From: CAYMPH01 sp964529415
Lineage (GTDB): Bacteria > Spirochaetota > UBA4802 > UBA5550
Reading direction: 5' to 3'
DNA length: 64,000 nt
Assembly: GCA_964529415.1 (NCBI GenBank)
Contig: CAZGWD010000017.1
Span: 16,943-80,942 of the forward strand
Shown: in pieces, positions 1-9,595 of the stretch
How positions within the stretch are numbered: the first letter of the stretch is position 1
How the letters are laid out: the number at the start of each line of letters is the position of its first letter
Made by a program: the position numbers and the translations under genes
Notes under the pieces: generated by a model
Told to the model about the DNA's origin: nothing
Databases searched by the model: none
Seen by the model: only the letters and a program-made list of their open reading frames with translations

Positions 1-1
1 G

Positions 2-724
2 TTCATTTTTTATATTTTCCAGATAACTAAAACAGTTAAAATTTATGATACGAAGATTGAGAATGAGTTCTCGCATACAGATGAACTGAATATATCCTGG
101 ACAAAATCCTTCCTTGCAATATTCATTATCATATATTTTATTTTATTTATTGCTCTTTTCTTTCTTGTTCATTTGGATTATTTCACAGATTATAACAGGA
201 TCATTGCAACAATATTTGCAGTTTCTATATATATTCTCGGATACAAAGGCATTAGGCAACAGGCAATCGCAATAGATATTAAAACTGATGAAGTAATAAA
301 TAATGACAATCCAATTATCACGTTTTCTGCAGAAAAAATCAGTATAAAAGAAACCAGTGCTGATGTATCAAAAGAACTTATAGAAAAAATTAAAAACTAT
401 ATGATAGAAAGAAAGCCTTTTCTTGATCCGGATATAACTCTTTCAGATTTAGCCAGAGAACTTGATATCGGGCGAAATGCTTTATCTTTTGCAATCAACA
501 GCGGATTCAAAATGAACTTTTTCAATTTCATTAACAGGTACAGGGTAGAAGAGGTAATAATTTTTTTAAATGATCCACAGAGAGACAGCCACAATTTTTT
601 AAACATTGCATATGATGCAGGTTTTAATTCAAAAGCAACATTTAACCATATTTTTAAAAAAAATACCGGATTTACACCCAAAGAGTACAAACTCAGACTT
701 AAAAGAATAAAGTCGGACGTCTGA
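2..724 (+). CDS. AraC-family regulator with N-terminal membrane part (5' partial)
   Basis: The reading frame is open to the window edge, so the gene starts upstream and only about 240 codons are seen. The visible N-terminal part is strongly hydrophobic: one membrane segment lies around codons 42-58 and another follows the NRIIATIF stretch. After a polar linker, the last ~105 residues form an AraC/XylS-type DNA-binding domain with two helix-turn-helix units: TLSDLARELDIGRNALS, then NIAYDAGFNSKATFNHIF ending in the family's GFTPKEYK. Membrane-bound AraC regulators with a multi-TM sensor half are a known architecture. The signal is unknown. It lies 90 bp before the ABC transporter genes on the same strand and could regulate them, but that is inference from position only. 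Confidence 0.85.
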   Translation, partial: FIFYIFQITKTVKIYDTKIENEFSHTDELNISWTKSFLAIFIIIYFILFIALFFLVHLDYFTDYNRIIATIFAVSIYILGYKGIRQQAIAIDIKTDEVINNDNPIITFSAEKISIKETSADVSKELIEKIKNYMIERKPFLDPDITLSDLARELDIGRNALSFAINSGFKMNFFNFINRYRVEEVIIFLNDPQRDSHNFLNIAYDAGFNSKATFNHIFKKNTGFTPKEYKLRLKRIKSDV

Positions 725-814
725 TTATATAACTTCAGACGACATTCATTTTTTTATCAGCTATTATATTTCATAACAGGATTTAAAAAATATTATCAGT
801 TATGGAGTATAAAA

Positions 815-1531
815 ATGAAAAAAGAAAATTTTGAAACCAGTCCGGGTTTTATTCAGCTTTCCAATCTTTCTAAATGGTACAATTCGCCTGCAGGACGTTT
901 CAGCGCGTTAAATAATATTACGCTTGGAATAGATGAAGGTGAGTATGCGGCTATTATAGGCAAATCCGGAAGCGGAAAATCAACTCTCCTTAATATGCTT
1001 ACAGGCATTGATCATCCGAATGACGGTAAAGTCATGATTAATGGCACTACTGTGCATTCCATGAATGAAAGCAGGCTCGCAGCATGGCGCGGGGCAAACA
1101 TTGGAATAGTTTTCCAGTTTTTTCAGCTTATCCCGACACTGACGATTCTTGAAAATCTTCTTATTGCCATGGATTTTGTAAATGTTATTCCAGAAAAAGA
1201 ACGTGAAAAGCGTGCTGAATCTCTGCTTGCAAGAATAGGAATTGAGTCACATATTAACAAACTACCTGCAGCTTTATCCGGAGGCGAACAGCAGCGAGCA
1301 GCAATAGCCAGGGCGCTTGCAAATAATCCGCCGATACTCGTTGCTGATGAACCCACTGGCAATCTGGACAGCGTAACTACAGGCGCAATACATAAATTAT
1401 TTTCAGAGCTTGTTGATGACGGCAAAACAGTAATTGTTGTTACACATGAGCAGGTTACAGGTCCGGAATATAAACGGGTAATTACTCTTAAAGATGGAAT
1501 GATTGTCAATGATACAAGGAACGGTAAATAG
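815..1531 (+). CDS. ABC transporter ATP-binding protein (LolD/MacB type)
   Basis: A 238-aa ATPase with every ABC motif: Walker A GKSGSGKS near residues 49-56, a Q-loop in VFQFFQ near 100, signature LSGGEQQ at about 154-160, and Walker B ILVADE with the D-loop NLD just after it. The one-residue FQ spacing and the ADEPTGNLD string are typical of the LolD/MacB/FtsE class. These proteins drive FtsX-type permeases in lipoprotein release, peptide or toxin export or cell-envelope signalling rather than classic uptake. The permease gene follows after only 2 bp. The substrate cannot be read from sequence. Confidence 0.93.
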   Translation: MKKENFETSPGFIQLSNLSKWYNSPAGRFSALNNITLGIDEGEYAAIIGKSGSGKSTLLNMLTGIDHPNDGKVMINGTTVHSMNESRLAAWRGANIGIVFQFFQLIPTLTILENLLIAMDFVNVIPEKEREKRAESLLARIGIESHINKLPAALSGGEQQRAAIARALANNPPILVADEPTGNLDSVTTGAIHKLFSELVDDGKTVIVVTHEQVTGPEYKRVITLKDGMIVNDTRNGK

Positions 1532-1533
1532 TT

Positions 1534-3903
1534 GTGAATATAAAATTAAAAAAATCTCTAAGGGATCTTCAGATAAACCCATGGCGCACAGCTCTTGTTG
1601 TTTTGGCGCTTGTGGTTGGAATCTGGGGAGTGGGTTCTGTTCTGGTTACATTTACAGTGCTGAACAGTGATCTTAATGAAAATTTTTTAAGAACAAATCC
1701 TCCTCATGCGGTTTTAACATCAAAGGATTTTAAAAATTTCAGTTTAGCTGAATTTCAGAAGAGGCCGGAAATAGAAAGTGCGGAGTTTCGCGATTTATCA
1801 AATCAGAGGATTGAAGTTTATCCAAATTACTGGATACCGTTGCTTGTATTCGGAGTTGAGGATTTCACTGATTTTAAACTCGCACGTTTTTATAATGAAA
1901 ATGGAAAAATTATTCCGGAAACAGGAACCATGCTGATTGAACGCAATGGACAACTGATTTCAAATCTGAAGATTGGATCATCTGCAAGAGTGCGTATCGG
2001 AAGCAGGATTGTAAATATACCAGTCTCGGGAATTAACTTTGATCCGGCCCAGGCCCCTGCAACACAGGACCACCGCATATACGCATATGTTGATAAGAAA
2101 ACATATCAGGAATTGATCGGAGAAAAAATCAATCAGCGGCTGATATATAGATTAAAAAAAGTTAATTCAAAAGAAGAAGTTAAAACACAAACTGATAAAA
2201 TAATTGATTATTTTAAAACAGCTGGTGTTTCAATTTCATCAGTTGATATTCCAAAATTTAACGAGCATCCGCATCAGTGGCAGTTGAACACTCTTCTGTT
2301 TTTGCAGGGCAGCATCGGGTTTCTTGCTTTTTTTATGGGAGCTGTTCTTGTTTCGCAGTTAATGGCAGCAATATTATCGCGTCAGGTGAGGCAGATCGGG
2401 ATTCTCAAAGCAATTGGCGCTTCCAGATTAAAGATTTTCAGAATATATATTATTATGGTTCTTGCTCTGGGAGTTTTTTCCGGAATAATATCAATTCCCC
2501 TGGCTGTATCATCCGGATATGCTTTTGCATATTTTGTTGCAAGGACGCTTAATTTTGAAATACTGACAACCAGTCTGCCTTATTATGCTTACTTGTATTT
2601 GATCGCAGCAGGCATATTGCTTCCGATTATTTTATCGCATCCAGCTATTATGAAAGGAGTAAATGTTTCTGTTCAAAAAGCAATAAGCGATTACGGGATT
2701 CCACAAGTAGCTTCAAGAGCAAAGAGTTCAGACGCAGCAGGATTTTCTTTGCCGTATAGAATTACAATACTTATTAGAAATACAATGCGGCAAAAGAGAC
2801 GATTGGCTGTAACAATTCTTGCTATGGCACTTGGCGCAGCAATATTCAGCACAGGATTCAATGTAAGGCAATCTCTTGTTGTGCTGCTGGATAATGTTAA
2901 GGATGCGATGAGATATGATGTGCAGGTTGTATTTCAAGGCCAGCTGTCCAGAGAGAAAGCGCTTGCGTATTTTAAAGAAATTGAAAACGTAAGCCGTATA
3001 GAGTCATGGAATGGAGGCAGGGGCGAATTGCAGTCCAAAGCCATATCAACAAGCGATGGTCTTGGGATAATCGCGCTTCCATATAATTCCGGGCTAATCA
3101 ATTTAAAAATTGCTGAAGGCAGATGGATAAATTCATCTATTGAACCGGAAATTGTAATGAACCAGCAGGCATTAGAAATTTCAGGAAACACTAAAGTCGG
3201 CGGATATCAGGACTTGAATATTAATGGAAAAATCATGAAAGTAAAACTTGTTGGAATTGCAGAGGAATTGGACCGGCCGAAAATGTATATGGATGAAAAG
3301 CTCTACGACAGTTTTGCGAATCCGGATCATCTCGTGAACAGCCTGATGTTCATCGCAAAGGACAACAGTTACGAAAAAGTAATTTCATTAAAAAAAGAAA
3401 TCGAGCAGGCGATAGATAAATCCGATTTTAAAATTCTTTACGTAATGTCACAGGCTGAACGTGTGAAAATTATTTACGACCATCTGAGTATTATTCTTGT
3501 AACGATTGTGTTTTTTGCTTTTCTGGTTTTATTCGTAAGCGCTCTCGGCATGGCATCTGCAACAAGCATCAATATAATGGAACGTACAAGAGAAATCGGC
3601 GTTTTAAGGGCTATAGGCGCAACTCCGAAAATGATCTGCAGTCAATTCATTGCAGAAGGTTTCGTCGTAAGTATCATCAGCATAGTGCTGGGTTTAATGC
3701 TTTCATGGCCTCTGAGCATTGCAGCATCTTCATTCTTTGGAACTTTAATGCTCGGCGAAGGCGCTTCGCTGCAGTTTGCTTTCAGTAAAAGCGGATTTAT
3801 CATAACTTTGTTTACAACAATTATATTCGGCTATCTTGCAAGCCGCATCCCTGCGCGTAATGCAATCAAGGTCTCAACGCGGGAGGCGCTTGCTTATGAA
3901 TAA
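1534..3903 (+). CDS. ABC transporter permease with two FtsX domains
   Basis: A 789-aa permease starting with GTG two bases after the ATPase stop, so the pair is translationally linked. An N-terminal membrane segment (near residues 17-38) is followed by a large extracytoplasmic region. A first FtsX membrane block lies at roughly 250-380, with the coupling motif REVRQIG-like VRQIGILKAIGAS. A second soluble domain follows, then a second FtsX block near the C-terminus with TREIGVLRAIGAT. Duplicated FtsX halves in one chain are typical of the large permeases of the LolCE/DevC-like and antimicrobial-peptide classes. It lacks an adjacent membrane-fusion protein. The cargo (lipid, lipoprotein or peptide) is unknown. 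Confidence 0.9.
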   Translation: MNIKLKKSLRDLQINPWRTALVVLALVVGIWGVGSVLVTFTVLNSDLNENFLRTNPPHAVLTSKDFKNFSLAEFQKRPEIESAEFRDLSNQRIEVYPNYWIPLLVFGVEDFTDFKLARFYNENGKIIPETGTMLIERNGQLISNLKIGSSARVRIGSRIVNIPVSGINFDPAQAPATQDHRIYAYVDKKTYQELIGEKINQRLIYRLKKVNSKEEVKTQTDKIIDYFKTAGVSISSVDIPKFNEHPHQWQLNTLLFLQGSIGFLAFFMGAVLVSQLMAAILSRQVRQIGILKAIGASRLKIFRIYIIMVLALGVFSGIISIPLAVSSGYAFAYFVARTLNFEILTTSLPYYAYLYLIAAGILLPIILSHPAIMKGVNVSVQKAISDYGIPQVASRAKSSDAAGFSLPYRITILIRNTMRQKRRLAVTILAMALGAAIFSTGFNVRQSLVVLLDNVKDAMRYDVQVVFQGQLSREKALAYFKEIENVSRIESWNGGRGELQSKAISTSDGLGIIALPYNSGLINLKIAEGRWINSSIEPEIVMNQQALEISGNTKVGGYQDLNINGKIMKVKLVGIAEELDRPKMYMDEKLYDSFANPDHLVNSLMFIAKDNSYEKVISLKKEIEQAIDKSDFKILYVMSQAERVKIIYDHLSIILVTIVFFAFLVLFVSALGMASATSINIMERTREIGVLRAIGATPKMICSQFIAEGFVVSIISIVLGLMLSWPLSIAASSFFGTLMLGEGASLQFAFSKSGFIITLFTTIIFGYLASRIPARNAIKVSTREALAYE

Positions 3904-3974
3904 TAAGTTTAGTTTATTATTTTTGAATTATTTAGCTGATCCTGTATAATTATAAAATTAATTTAATATCATAC

Positions 3975-4003
3975 TTGACAGTTGTAATTTTTAAACTTAA
4001 ATT
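3975..4003 (+). promoter_or_regulatory. Sigma-70-like promoter for the DUF1761 gene
   Basis: TTGACA at 3975-3980 is followed by a 17-nt spacer and TAAATT at 3998-4003 (4 of 6 matches to TATAAT). It lies about 70 bp before the 4074 start. The good -35 box and spacing support it; the -10 is weak. Confidence 0.5.
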
Positions 4004-4073
4004 AAATGTTATTATGATATTAAAATTCTTAAAGATGATCAAATTTCAATAATTCTAAAGGAGGAATATTATT

Positions 4074-4490
4074 ATGTGTTTCACGATAAACATCTGGGCA
4101 GTACTTGTAAGTGCAGTAGCAAGCATGGTAATAGGCAGTATATGGTATGGTCCGCTATTCGGTAAAATTTTTATGAGCGCAATGGGTATGGATAAATGGA
4201 CTCCTGAAGAGCAGGAGAAAATGAAAAAGGCAATGGCCATAACTTATATTTCACAGTTTATCGCAAGTATAGTAATGTTTTACATTCTCGGTTATTTTAT
4301 GGTCGGACTCGGGCAGTTGTCTTTAATTGGCGGTCTTAAAACAGCATTGATTGTTTGGATTGGATTTGTTGTTCCTTTGAAACTTGCTGATTCCCTTTGG
4401 GGGGGTAAAATGATTTTATTCTGGCTTTCTATTGGGAATATGCTCTTAACGCTTCTTGCAACAGGGGCAATTATCGGCGTGTGGAAATGA
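4074..4490 (+). CDS. DUF1761-family small membrane protein
   Basis: A 138-aa protein with four predicted membrane segments. The first helix ends in IGSIWYGPLFGK, a signature I associate with DUF1761 proteins, followed by the WTPEEQEKMKK loop and three further helices. A strong ribosome binding site (AAAGGAGG around 4059-4066) fixes the start. It is monocistronic, with its own promoter-like sequence upstream and a hairpin terminator right after it. No biochemical function is known to me for this family. The family assignment is by recognition of the W-Y-G-P-L-F-G motif. Confidence 0.8.
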   Translation: MCFTINIWAVLVSAVASMVIGSIWYGPLFGKIFMSAMGMDKWTPEEQEKMKKAMAITYISQFIASIVMFYILGYFMVGLGQLSLIGGLKTALIVWIGFVVPLKLADSLWGGKMILFWLSIGNMLLTLLATGAIIGVWK

Positions 4491-4500
4491 AAATAATATT

Positions 4501-4540
4501 AACACAGGCGCTTAAGTTCTAATATATAAGCGCTTGTGTT
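4501..4540. terminator. Hairpin between converging genes
   Basis: A 14-bp stem (AACACAGGCGCTTA with TAAGCGCTTGTGTT, one G-T wobble) and a 12-nt loop lie between the stop at 4490 and the opposing stop at 4554. Short T-rich stretches follow on both strands, so it probably serves both genes. Confidence 0.7.
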
Positions 4541-4553
4541 TGGTGTTTTCCTG

Positions 4554-6962
4554 TCATTTTTTATTCTTATGAATTATATTTAAAAGAGGCGGCGTTATTG
4601 CAACTGCGCCAATATACGAATAAATGATTCCAAGCAATAGTGCTATGCCTGCATGTCTTAACATCGAATGCTCTGCAATGCTCATAACACCGAACCCTAT
4701 CAATGTTGATGCAGCTGATAAAAAAACAGTAAGCCGGATAAGACCGTACTCTTCATCATCTTCATTGCCGTATTTCTGGTATGCGCGCACCAGATACAGT
4801 GCATAATCACTCCCCATCCCTATAATAATTATTGTTACTACAACAGCCGCAATTCCGATTGTTTCGCCAATCAGGTTTAATGTGCCGAACGTTGCAACAA
4901 GCGCGAATACTGTAGGAACAAGAGATGCCAGAACAAGTTTAATATTTCTAAGATAAGCAAATGCAACAGCAAATGTAGCTGCACCAACTATAAGAGCCAT
5001 CTTGATGAATGCTGAAAGTATGGAATGCCCGATTCTTTCACTGAAGTATGCTGGATCAAGTATTTTTATGAATCCTGTAGATCTGTATCTGTCATGAAAT
5101 TTTTCAGATTTATAATTATCCCCTCTGGTAAGAGTTGAGAACTCCATCCATTTATTGTCTTTAATCTTTGTAATGCTTAAGAAATTATAAAATTTTTCAG
5201 GGGTTTTTTCATAATCCGGTTTATTGATATTTACTGTATTGAAAAAATAATCAAACGCATCTGTTGAGAATCCTGTTTCGTTGCAGGCATTGTATATGTT
5301 ATTTCTCATTTCATGAATTCTATTAATAGAGAAGAATTTTTTCCAGGCTTCGAAGTTTTTCGCTGATAAGTCTTTTCCCGGGAAAACCATGGATGATGTA
5401 AAGCCAGAGGAAATATTATTCTCCGATATGTCATTGCCTATCATTATGGTAATATTATCTGAATTTTTCTGCAGCTCTTCAAATGTAGATGCACTGTTCA
5501 TTATGTATAATCTGCTCAGGATGTCCCCCCATGTATTTTTCACAAGGTTTTCAGCAGCAATTGTTTCATTGCTTACGCTGTTCATGGAATTAAGATCAAC
5601 CTTGAATTCAGGCCTTGCAAAGAAAAGCAGCACAATGCCTATGGCACAGGCAGCGTAGAATTTTTTTCTATCTGTACCGGAGCTGATTTTATTTACAAAT
5701 CTCTGCAGCGGGAAAAAACTTCTTTTTTTCGCAGGAAGCATTTCAGTGAAGATGAAAGGATAGACGAGATGTACAAAAGCAAAGGTGAAAACAACGCCAA
5801 GAGCTGCAAAGTATCCGATTTCTGATAGTGCTTTAAATCCGCTGATAAATAATAAAGCAAAACTTATTGATGTTGTAAGCATAGCAAGTATCCCAAGCGA
5901 CCAGACTTTTTTAGTAGCTTCAAATCCTGTGGTTTTTATCGGGCGATCGAGAAATAGAAGGTATGCAATGCCGTAATCAACAGTAAAAGAAATTATCGTT
6001 CCGCCGAATCCTATTGCTAAAACTGAAATTGATTTGTTGAACAGGGAATAAACAAATAACGATATTGCTGTGCCTGCCAGAGCAGGTACAAGTGCAAGAA
6101 GACCAAGCCATGGCCTTGGAAATCCTGCAATCAGAAGCAGTGCAATTCCTATCGTAGCAAACAGAACAGCTTTTTCCGTATCAGATTTCGCCTTTGTCTC
6201 ATTATCAAGAGCAGCGCGGTAGGATCCTACAGGAGTCAGTGTATATTTAATTTTTAAAGGAGAGTATTTTTTATCAAGCTCTGACTCGATCTTTTTAACA
6301 AGATTGGTCATCTTCAGGGCAAATCCTGTATCAGTGCCGGAAGAAATTGGTTCAAGAATAATCAGCAGATGTCTGTTGTCTGTTGATATGATCTGATGCT
6401 TGTATATTTTTGCGTTTTTTGAAGGGGAAAGACTGGATAGTTTCGCGAGAATTAAATTTCTAAAACCAAGCGGATCCTTCTCAATCAGATTAGACTGTCC
6501 AATACTGTCAAGAGAAGTCAGTTCCAGATATCTTTGTTTTAATTCAGATGTTATTTTTTCCCGCGTAAGAAGCGGTTTTATTTTTTCTTCAAGTTCCTTT
6601 TCTGAAAATAAATAGGGGAGTCTGTCTGTAATCCGGGTAATAAGTTCAGGGAAAAGTGCTTCATTCTCACCGAGTCCGACAGTTTTAAATAGTCCGCTCC
6701 CGGATAAATATTTTTCAATGAAAACTGCACCCTCTGTAAGGTCTTCAATATTGCCCGTGGTCTGCAGATCAATTACAATTCTGTCTTTGGACGGCAGGTG
6801 ATTTATAACATATGCCGCTTCATTTACTATAGGATCATCCTTGGGAAGTGATTCCACTATGTCCATGTCAATTACAAGTCTCGACATGGCGATTTTAAAC
6901 ATGGCTATAACTGAAGCTGAAATAATTATTATTAAAATAATTTTACTGATTTTATTTTTCAT
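4554..6962 (-). CDS. RND-superfamily (MMPL-type) exporter
   Basis: An 802-aa protein with the RND layout: an N-terminal helix, a large periplasmic domain (residues ~30-240), a block of membrane helices, a second periplasmic domain (~450-620) and a C-terminal helix block. Both membrane blocks carry the family's acidic/tyrosine motif, FTVDYGIAYLL in the first and MGSDYALYLVRAY in the second, which supports proton-driven transport. Its size and two short periplasmic domains fit the MMPL / hopanoid-transporter-like branch rather than the ~1040-aa multidrug pumps. No membrane-fusion or outer-membrane partner is adjacent, so it may act alone in lipid transport across the inner membrane. Substrate unknown. 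Confidence 0.88.
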   Translation of the reverse strand: MKNKISKIILIIIISASVIAMFKIAMSRLVIDMDIVESLPKDDPIVNEAAYVINHLPSKDRIVIDLQTTGNIEDLTEGAVFIEKYLSGSGLFKTVGLGENEALFPELITRITDRLPYLFSEKELEEKIKPLLTREKITSELKQRYLELTSLDSIGQSNLIEKDPLGFRNLILAKLSSLSPSKNAKIYKHQIISTDNRHLLIILEPISSGTDTGFALKMTNLVKKIESELDKKYSPLKIKYTLTPVGSYRAALDNETKAKSDTEKAVLFATIGIALLLIAGFPRPWLGLLALVPALAGTAISLFVYSLFNKSISVLAIGFGGTIISFTVDYGIAYLLFLDRPIKTTGFEATKKVWSLGILAMLTTSISFALLFISGFKALSEIGYFAALGVVFTFAFVHLVYPFIFTEMLPAKKRSFFPLQRFVNKISSGTDRKKFYAACAIGIVLLFFARPEFKVDLNSMNSVSNETIAAENLVKNTWGDILSRLYIMNSASTFEELQKNSDNITIMIGNDISENNISSGFTSSMVFPGKDLSAKNFEAWKKFFSINRIHEMRNNIYNACNETGFSTDAFDYFFNTVNINKPDYEKTPEKFYNFLSITKIKDNKWMEFSTLTRGDNYKSEKFHDRYRSTGFIKILDPAYFSERIGHSILSAFIKMALIVGAATFAVAFAYLRNIKLVLASLVPTVFALVATFGTLNLIGETIGIAAVVVTIIIIGMGSDYALYLVRAYQKYGNEDDEEYGLIRLTVFLSAASTLIGFGVMSIAEHSMLRHAGIALLLGIIYSYIGAVAITPPLLNIIHKNKK

Positions 6963-7146
6963 TGGCGGCCGTTTTAATATATTTTAATTTATGATTCTGA
7001 TATTCAGAGATTTTTTTATTTATGGTCAAGCATATATTTTTTTTAAATAATATTATTATTCATTGAAATATTTCTGCAGAAATAAAAAATAACTTTATTG
7101 AATGTTAATTTAATAATTTTGAATCATTATATTGATAGGAAAATAA

Positions 7147-8601
7147 ATGAAAAATAATCTCCTGATGTTTTTTTTATTTTTAACGATTGCAGTTGTAATT
7201 AACCTGGATGCTTCAGCAGCATCACAAGCACCTATCCCTGTTGAAAATTCTGCTTCAGTAACGCAAATCGGGGCTCTTCTGCCTTTATGGTCTGTAATTC
7301 CTTTTATTGGAGTTCTCCTCTCGATAGCGCTTTTTCCGCTTTTTGCTTCAAATTTCTGGCATAATCATTTCCCGAAAATATCAGCATTCTGGGCTTTTTT
7401 ATTTGCTGTACCGTTTCTGTTCATATTTAAGGGAAACGGCTTATATGAAATAGCTCATATTTATATTATAGATTATATCCCGTTTATTATTTTGCTATGG
7501 ACGCTTTTTACAATATCAGGAAATATATATATCAGAGGTTCCGCAAAGGAAACCCCTGCTGTAAACAGCCTGCTGCTTTTAGCCGGTGCTGTTCTTGCAT
7601 CAATCATCGGCACTACAGGAGCTTCAATGCTTCTTATACGTACAGTATTGCGCACCAACAAGCTCAGGAAATATAAGGTCCATACAATTATTTTTTTTAT
7701 TTTTCTTGTCGGCAACATTGGAGGTTCACTTACACCGATAGGAGATCCTCCTTTGTTTCTCGGATTTATCCACGGTGTACCTTTTTTATGGACACTTAAG
7801 CTGCTCCCGGTAACTGCCTTTACTGTTTTTATTCTCATTGCAATTTATTATTTTATGGATAAATACTATTATTCCAAAGAAGATGCAGCTTCTCTTCTCG
7901 AAAACGATTCTGAATCAATAAAAATCGAGGGAGCGCATAATTTTATTTTCTTAATCGGAGTTATCGGAGCAGTTATATTCAGCGGTATTGTAAAACTCGG
8001 GGAAGTAAACATTTTCGGCATTCATCAGACTGTTGAAAATTTAATCAAAGACGCATTTCTTATTCTTATGGGAATACTCGCTCTTGCAACTACAGAAAAA
8101 AAAGTAAGAATCGACAACTCATTTGACTGGATTCCAATCAGAGAGGTTGCCATACTTTTTGCAGGAATATTCATGACAATCATACCGGCTCTGGCGATAT
8201 TGAAAGCAGGAGAGCATGGGGCATTTGCCTCGATTGTAAAATCCATGGAATCACCTGCTCATTATTTCTGGGTATCTGGATCTCTATCATCATTTCTTGA
8301 TAACGCTCCGACATACCTGACTTTTTTCTCAAGTCTGCTTGGTAAATTTTATCCTGGAATGCAGGAAGCTGAAGCAGTCGCTAAACTTGTTGCTGAAAGA
8401 GCTCCATATCTTATGGCAATATCAGCTGGATCTGTATTTATGGGTGCGGTTACTTATATAGGCAATGCTCCGAATTTTATGGTAAAATCAATTGCAGAAG
8501 AATTCGGCGTAGAAATGCCGAGCTTTTTCGGATACATGTTTAAATATTCTATTCCGGTTTTAGTTCCATTATTTATAGCCATAACACTTGTGTTTTTTTA
8601 A
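7147..8601 (+). CDS. NhaD-like sodium:proton antiporter (ion transporter superfamily)
   Basis: A 484-aa integral membrane protein that begins with a signal-like hydrophobic stretch and then about 11-12 membrane segments. Two family hairpin motifs are visible: GGSLTPIGDPPLFLGF near residues 190-206 and FLDNAPTYLTFF near 380-391. A third match, YIGNAPNFMVKSIAEE, lies close to the C-terminus. These N-A-P / G-D-P re-entrant loops are typical of the NhaD/ArsB/citrate-transporter superfamily, and this arrangement fits the bacterial sodium:proton antiporter branch. It stands alone between the exporter and adk. Sodium specificity is inferred from family; another cation or an organic acid remains possible. 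Confidence 0.8.
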   Translation: MKNNLLMFFLFLTIAVVINLDASAASQAPIPVENSASVTQIGALLPLWSVIPFIGVLLSIALFPLFASNFWHNHFPKISAFWAFLFAVPFLFIFKGNGLYEIAHIYIIDYIPFIILLWTLFTISGNIYIRGSAKETPAVNSLLLLAGAVLASIIGTTGASMLLIRTVLRTNKLRKYKVHTIIFFIFLVGNIGGSLTPIGDPPLFLGFIHGVPFLWTLKLLPVTAFTVFILIAIYYFMDKYYYSKEDAASLLENDSESIKIEGAHNFIFLIGVIGAVIFSGIVKLGEVNIFGIHQTVENLIKDAFLILMGILALATTEKKVRIDNSFDWIPIREVAILFAGIFMTIIPALAILKAGEHGAFASIVKSMESPAHYFWVSGSLSSFLDNAPTYLTFFSSLLGKFYPGMQEAEAVAKLVAERAPYLMAISAGSVFMGAVTYIGNAPNFMVKSIAEEFGVEMPSFFGYMFKYSIPVLVPLFIAITLVFF

Positions 8602-8758
8602 GTATTGTTTCGATAATACACATTTAAAAAATATGCACTAAGATTTATTTTTATTCATATATTTTTTATAATCATTAATAAAATCTTTCTTTACATATAA
8701 AAGGATATTTTTAAAGAATGATAGCAATTATTAAAAAATTTTTTTTTGAGGTGATATC

Positions 8759-9451
8759 ATGAATATTTTAATTTTCGGGCCTAATGGAAGCGGAAAGGGA
8801 ACTCAGGGATCTGTAATACAGAAAAAATACAGCATCAGCCATATTGAATCAGGGGTTATATTCAGAGAAAATATTAAAAAGGGAACTGATCTCGGCAAGA
8901 AAGCAAAAGCTTTTATAGATAAAGGCGATCTTGTTCCGGATGATATAACAATTCCAATGATACTCGACCGTTTAAAGCAGGATGACTGCAAAGGCGGATG
9001 GCTGCTTGATGGATTTCCAAGAAATCTTGAGCAGGGAGAAGCTCTTAATGCAGCTCTTGAGAAAGCAGGAATTTCTCTTGATTATGTTGTTGAAATCATT
9101 CTGGATCGTGAATCTGCAAAGAAAAGAATTATGGGAAGAAAATTATGTGCTGCAGACAATAATCATCCAAACAACATTTATATCGATGCCATTAAACCAA
9201 CAGAAAAAGACGGAGCTGTTGTATGCAGAATTTGCGGAGGATCACTCAGCGCAAGAAGCGATGATCAGGATGAGGATGCAATAAATAAAAGACACAATAT
9301 CTATTATGATAAAGATAAAGGAACTCTTGCATCAGTTGGTTTCTTTAAAAAATTATCTGCTAAAAACGGCGGAAAGCCTGCAATTATCGAGCTTGATGGC
9401 ACACCAAGCGTAAAAATAGTAGGCGAGGAACTGGCTTCAAAATTAAAATAA
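8759..9451 (+). CDS. adk: Adenylate kinase
   Basis: A 230-aa nucleoside monophosphate kinase that interconverts ATP+AMP and 2 ADP. The P-loop GPNGSGKGT is at residues 7-15, the NMP-binding stretch HIESGVIFREN follows, and GWLLDGFPRNLEQ near 78-90 carries the DGFPR motif. A LID region with cysteines (RKLC..., VVCRICGGSL) suggests a zinc-stabilised LID. The LID is longer than in the standard ~215-aa enzyme, with a polar insert between its cysteines. A good ribosome binding site (GAGGTGAT near 8748) precedes the ATG. It is monocistronic. The long-LID subclass is recognised from the sequence; its special properties are unknown to me. Confidence 0.93.
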   Translation: MNILIFGPNGSGKGTQGSVIQKKYSISHIESGVIFRENIKKGTDLGKKAKAFIDKGDLVPDDITIPMILDRLKQDDCKGGWLLDGFPRNLEQGEALNAALEKAGISLDYVVEIILDRESAKKRIMGRKLCAADNNHPNNIYIDAIKPTEKDGAVVCRICGGSLSARSDDQDEDAINKRHNIYYDKDKGTLASVGFFKKLSAKNGGKPAIIELDGTPSVKIVGEELASKLK

Positions 9452-9529
9452 GTAAATTTTGTTAAAACACTTTTAAATTTCACCCAGATTCATATCATAA
9501 ATATATAAGCTTAAACCCAATGTTTGATT

Positions 9530-9553
9530 CTCCCCCTGGTTTCAGGGGGGGAG
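9530..9553 (+). terminator. C-rich/G-rich hairpin after adk
   Basis: CTCCCCCTG, a short loop and CAGGGGGGGAG form a strong GC stem between adk and pyrE. The T-run after it is poor, so it may be an mRNA-end or attenuator hairpin rather than a perfect terminator. Similar CCCCC/GGGGG hairpins occur at 61878 and, degraded, near 33594. Confidence 0.45.
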
Positions 9554-9595
9554 TTAACAGGGATTTAAAAAAACAAACTTTCAGAGGTTCCTTTA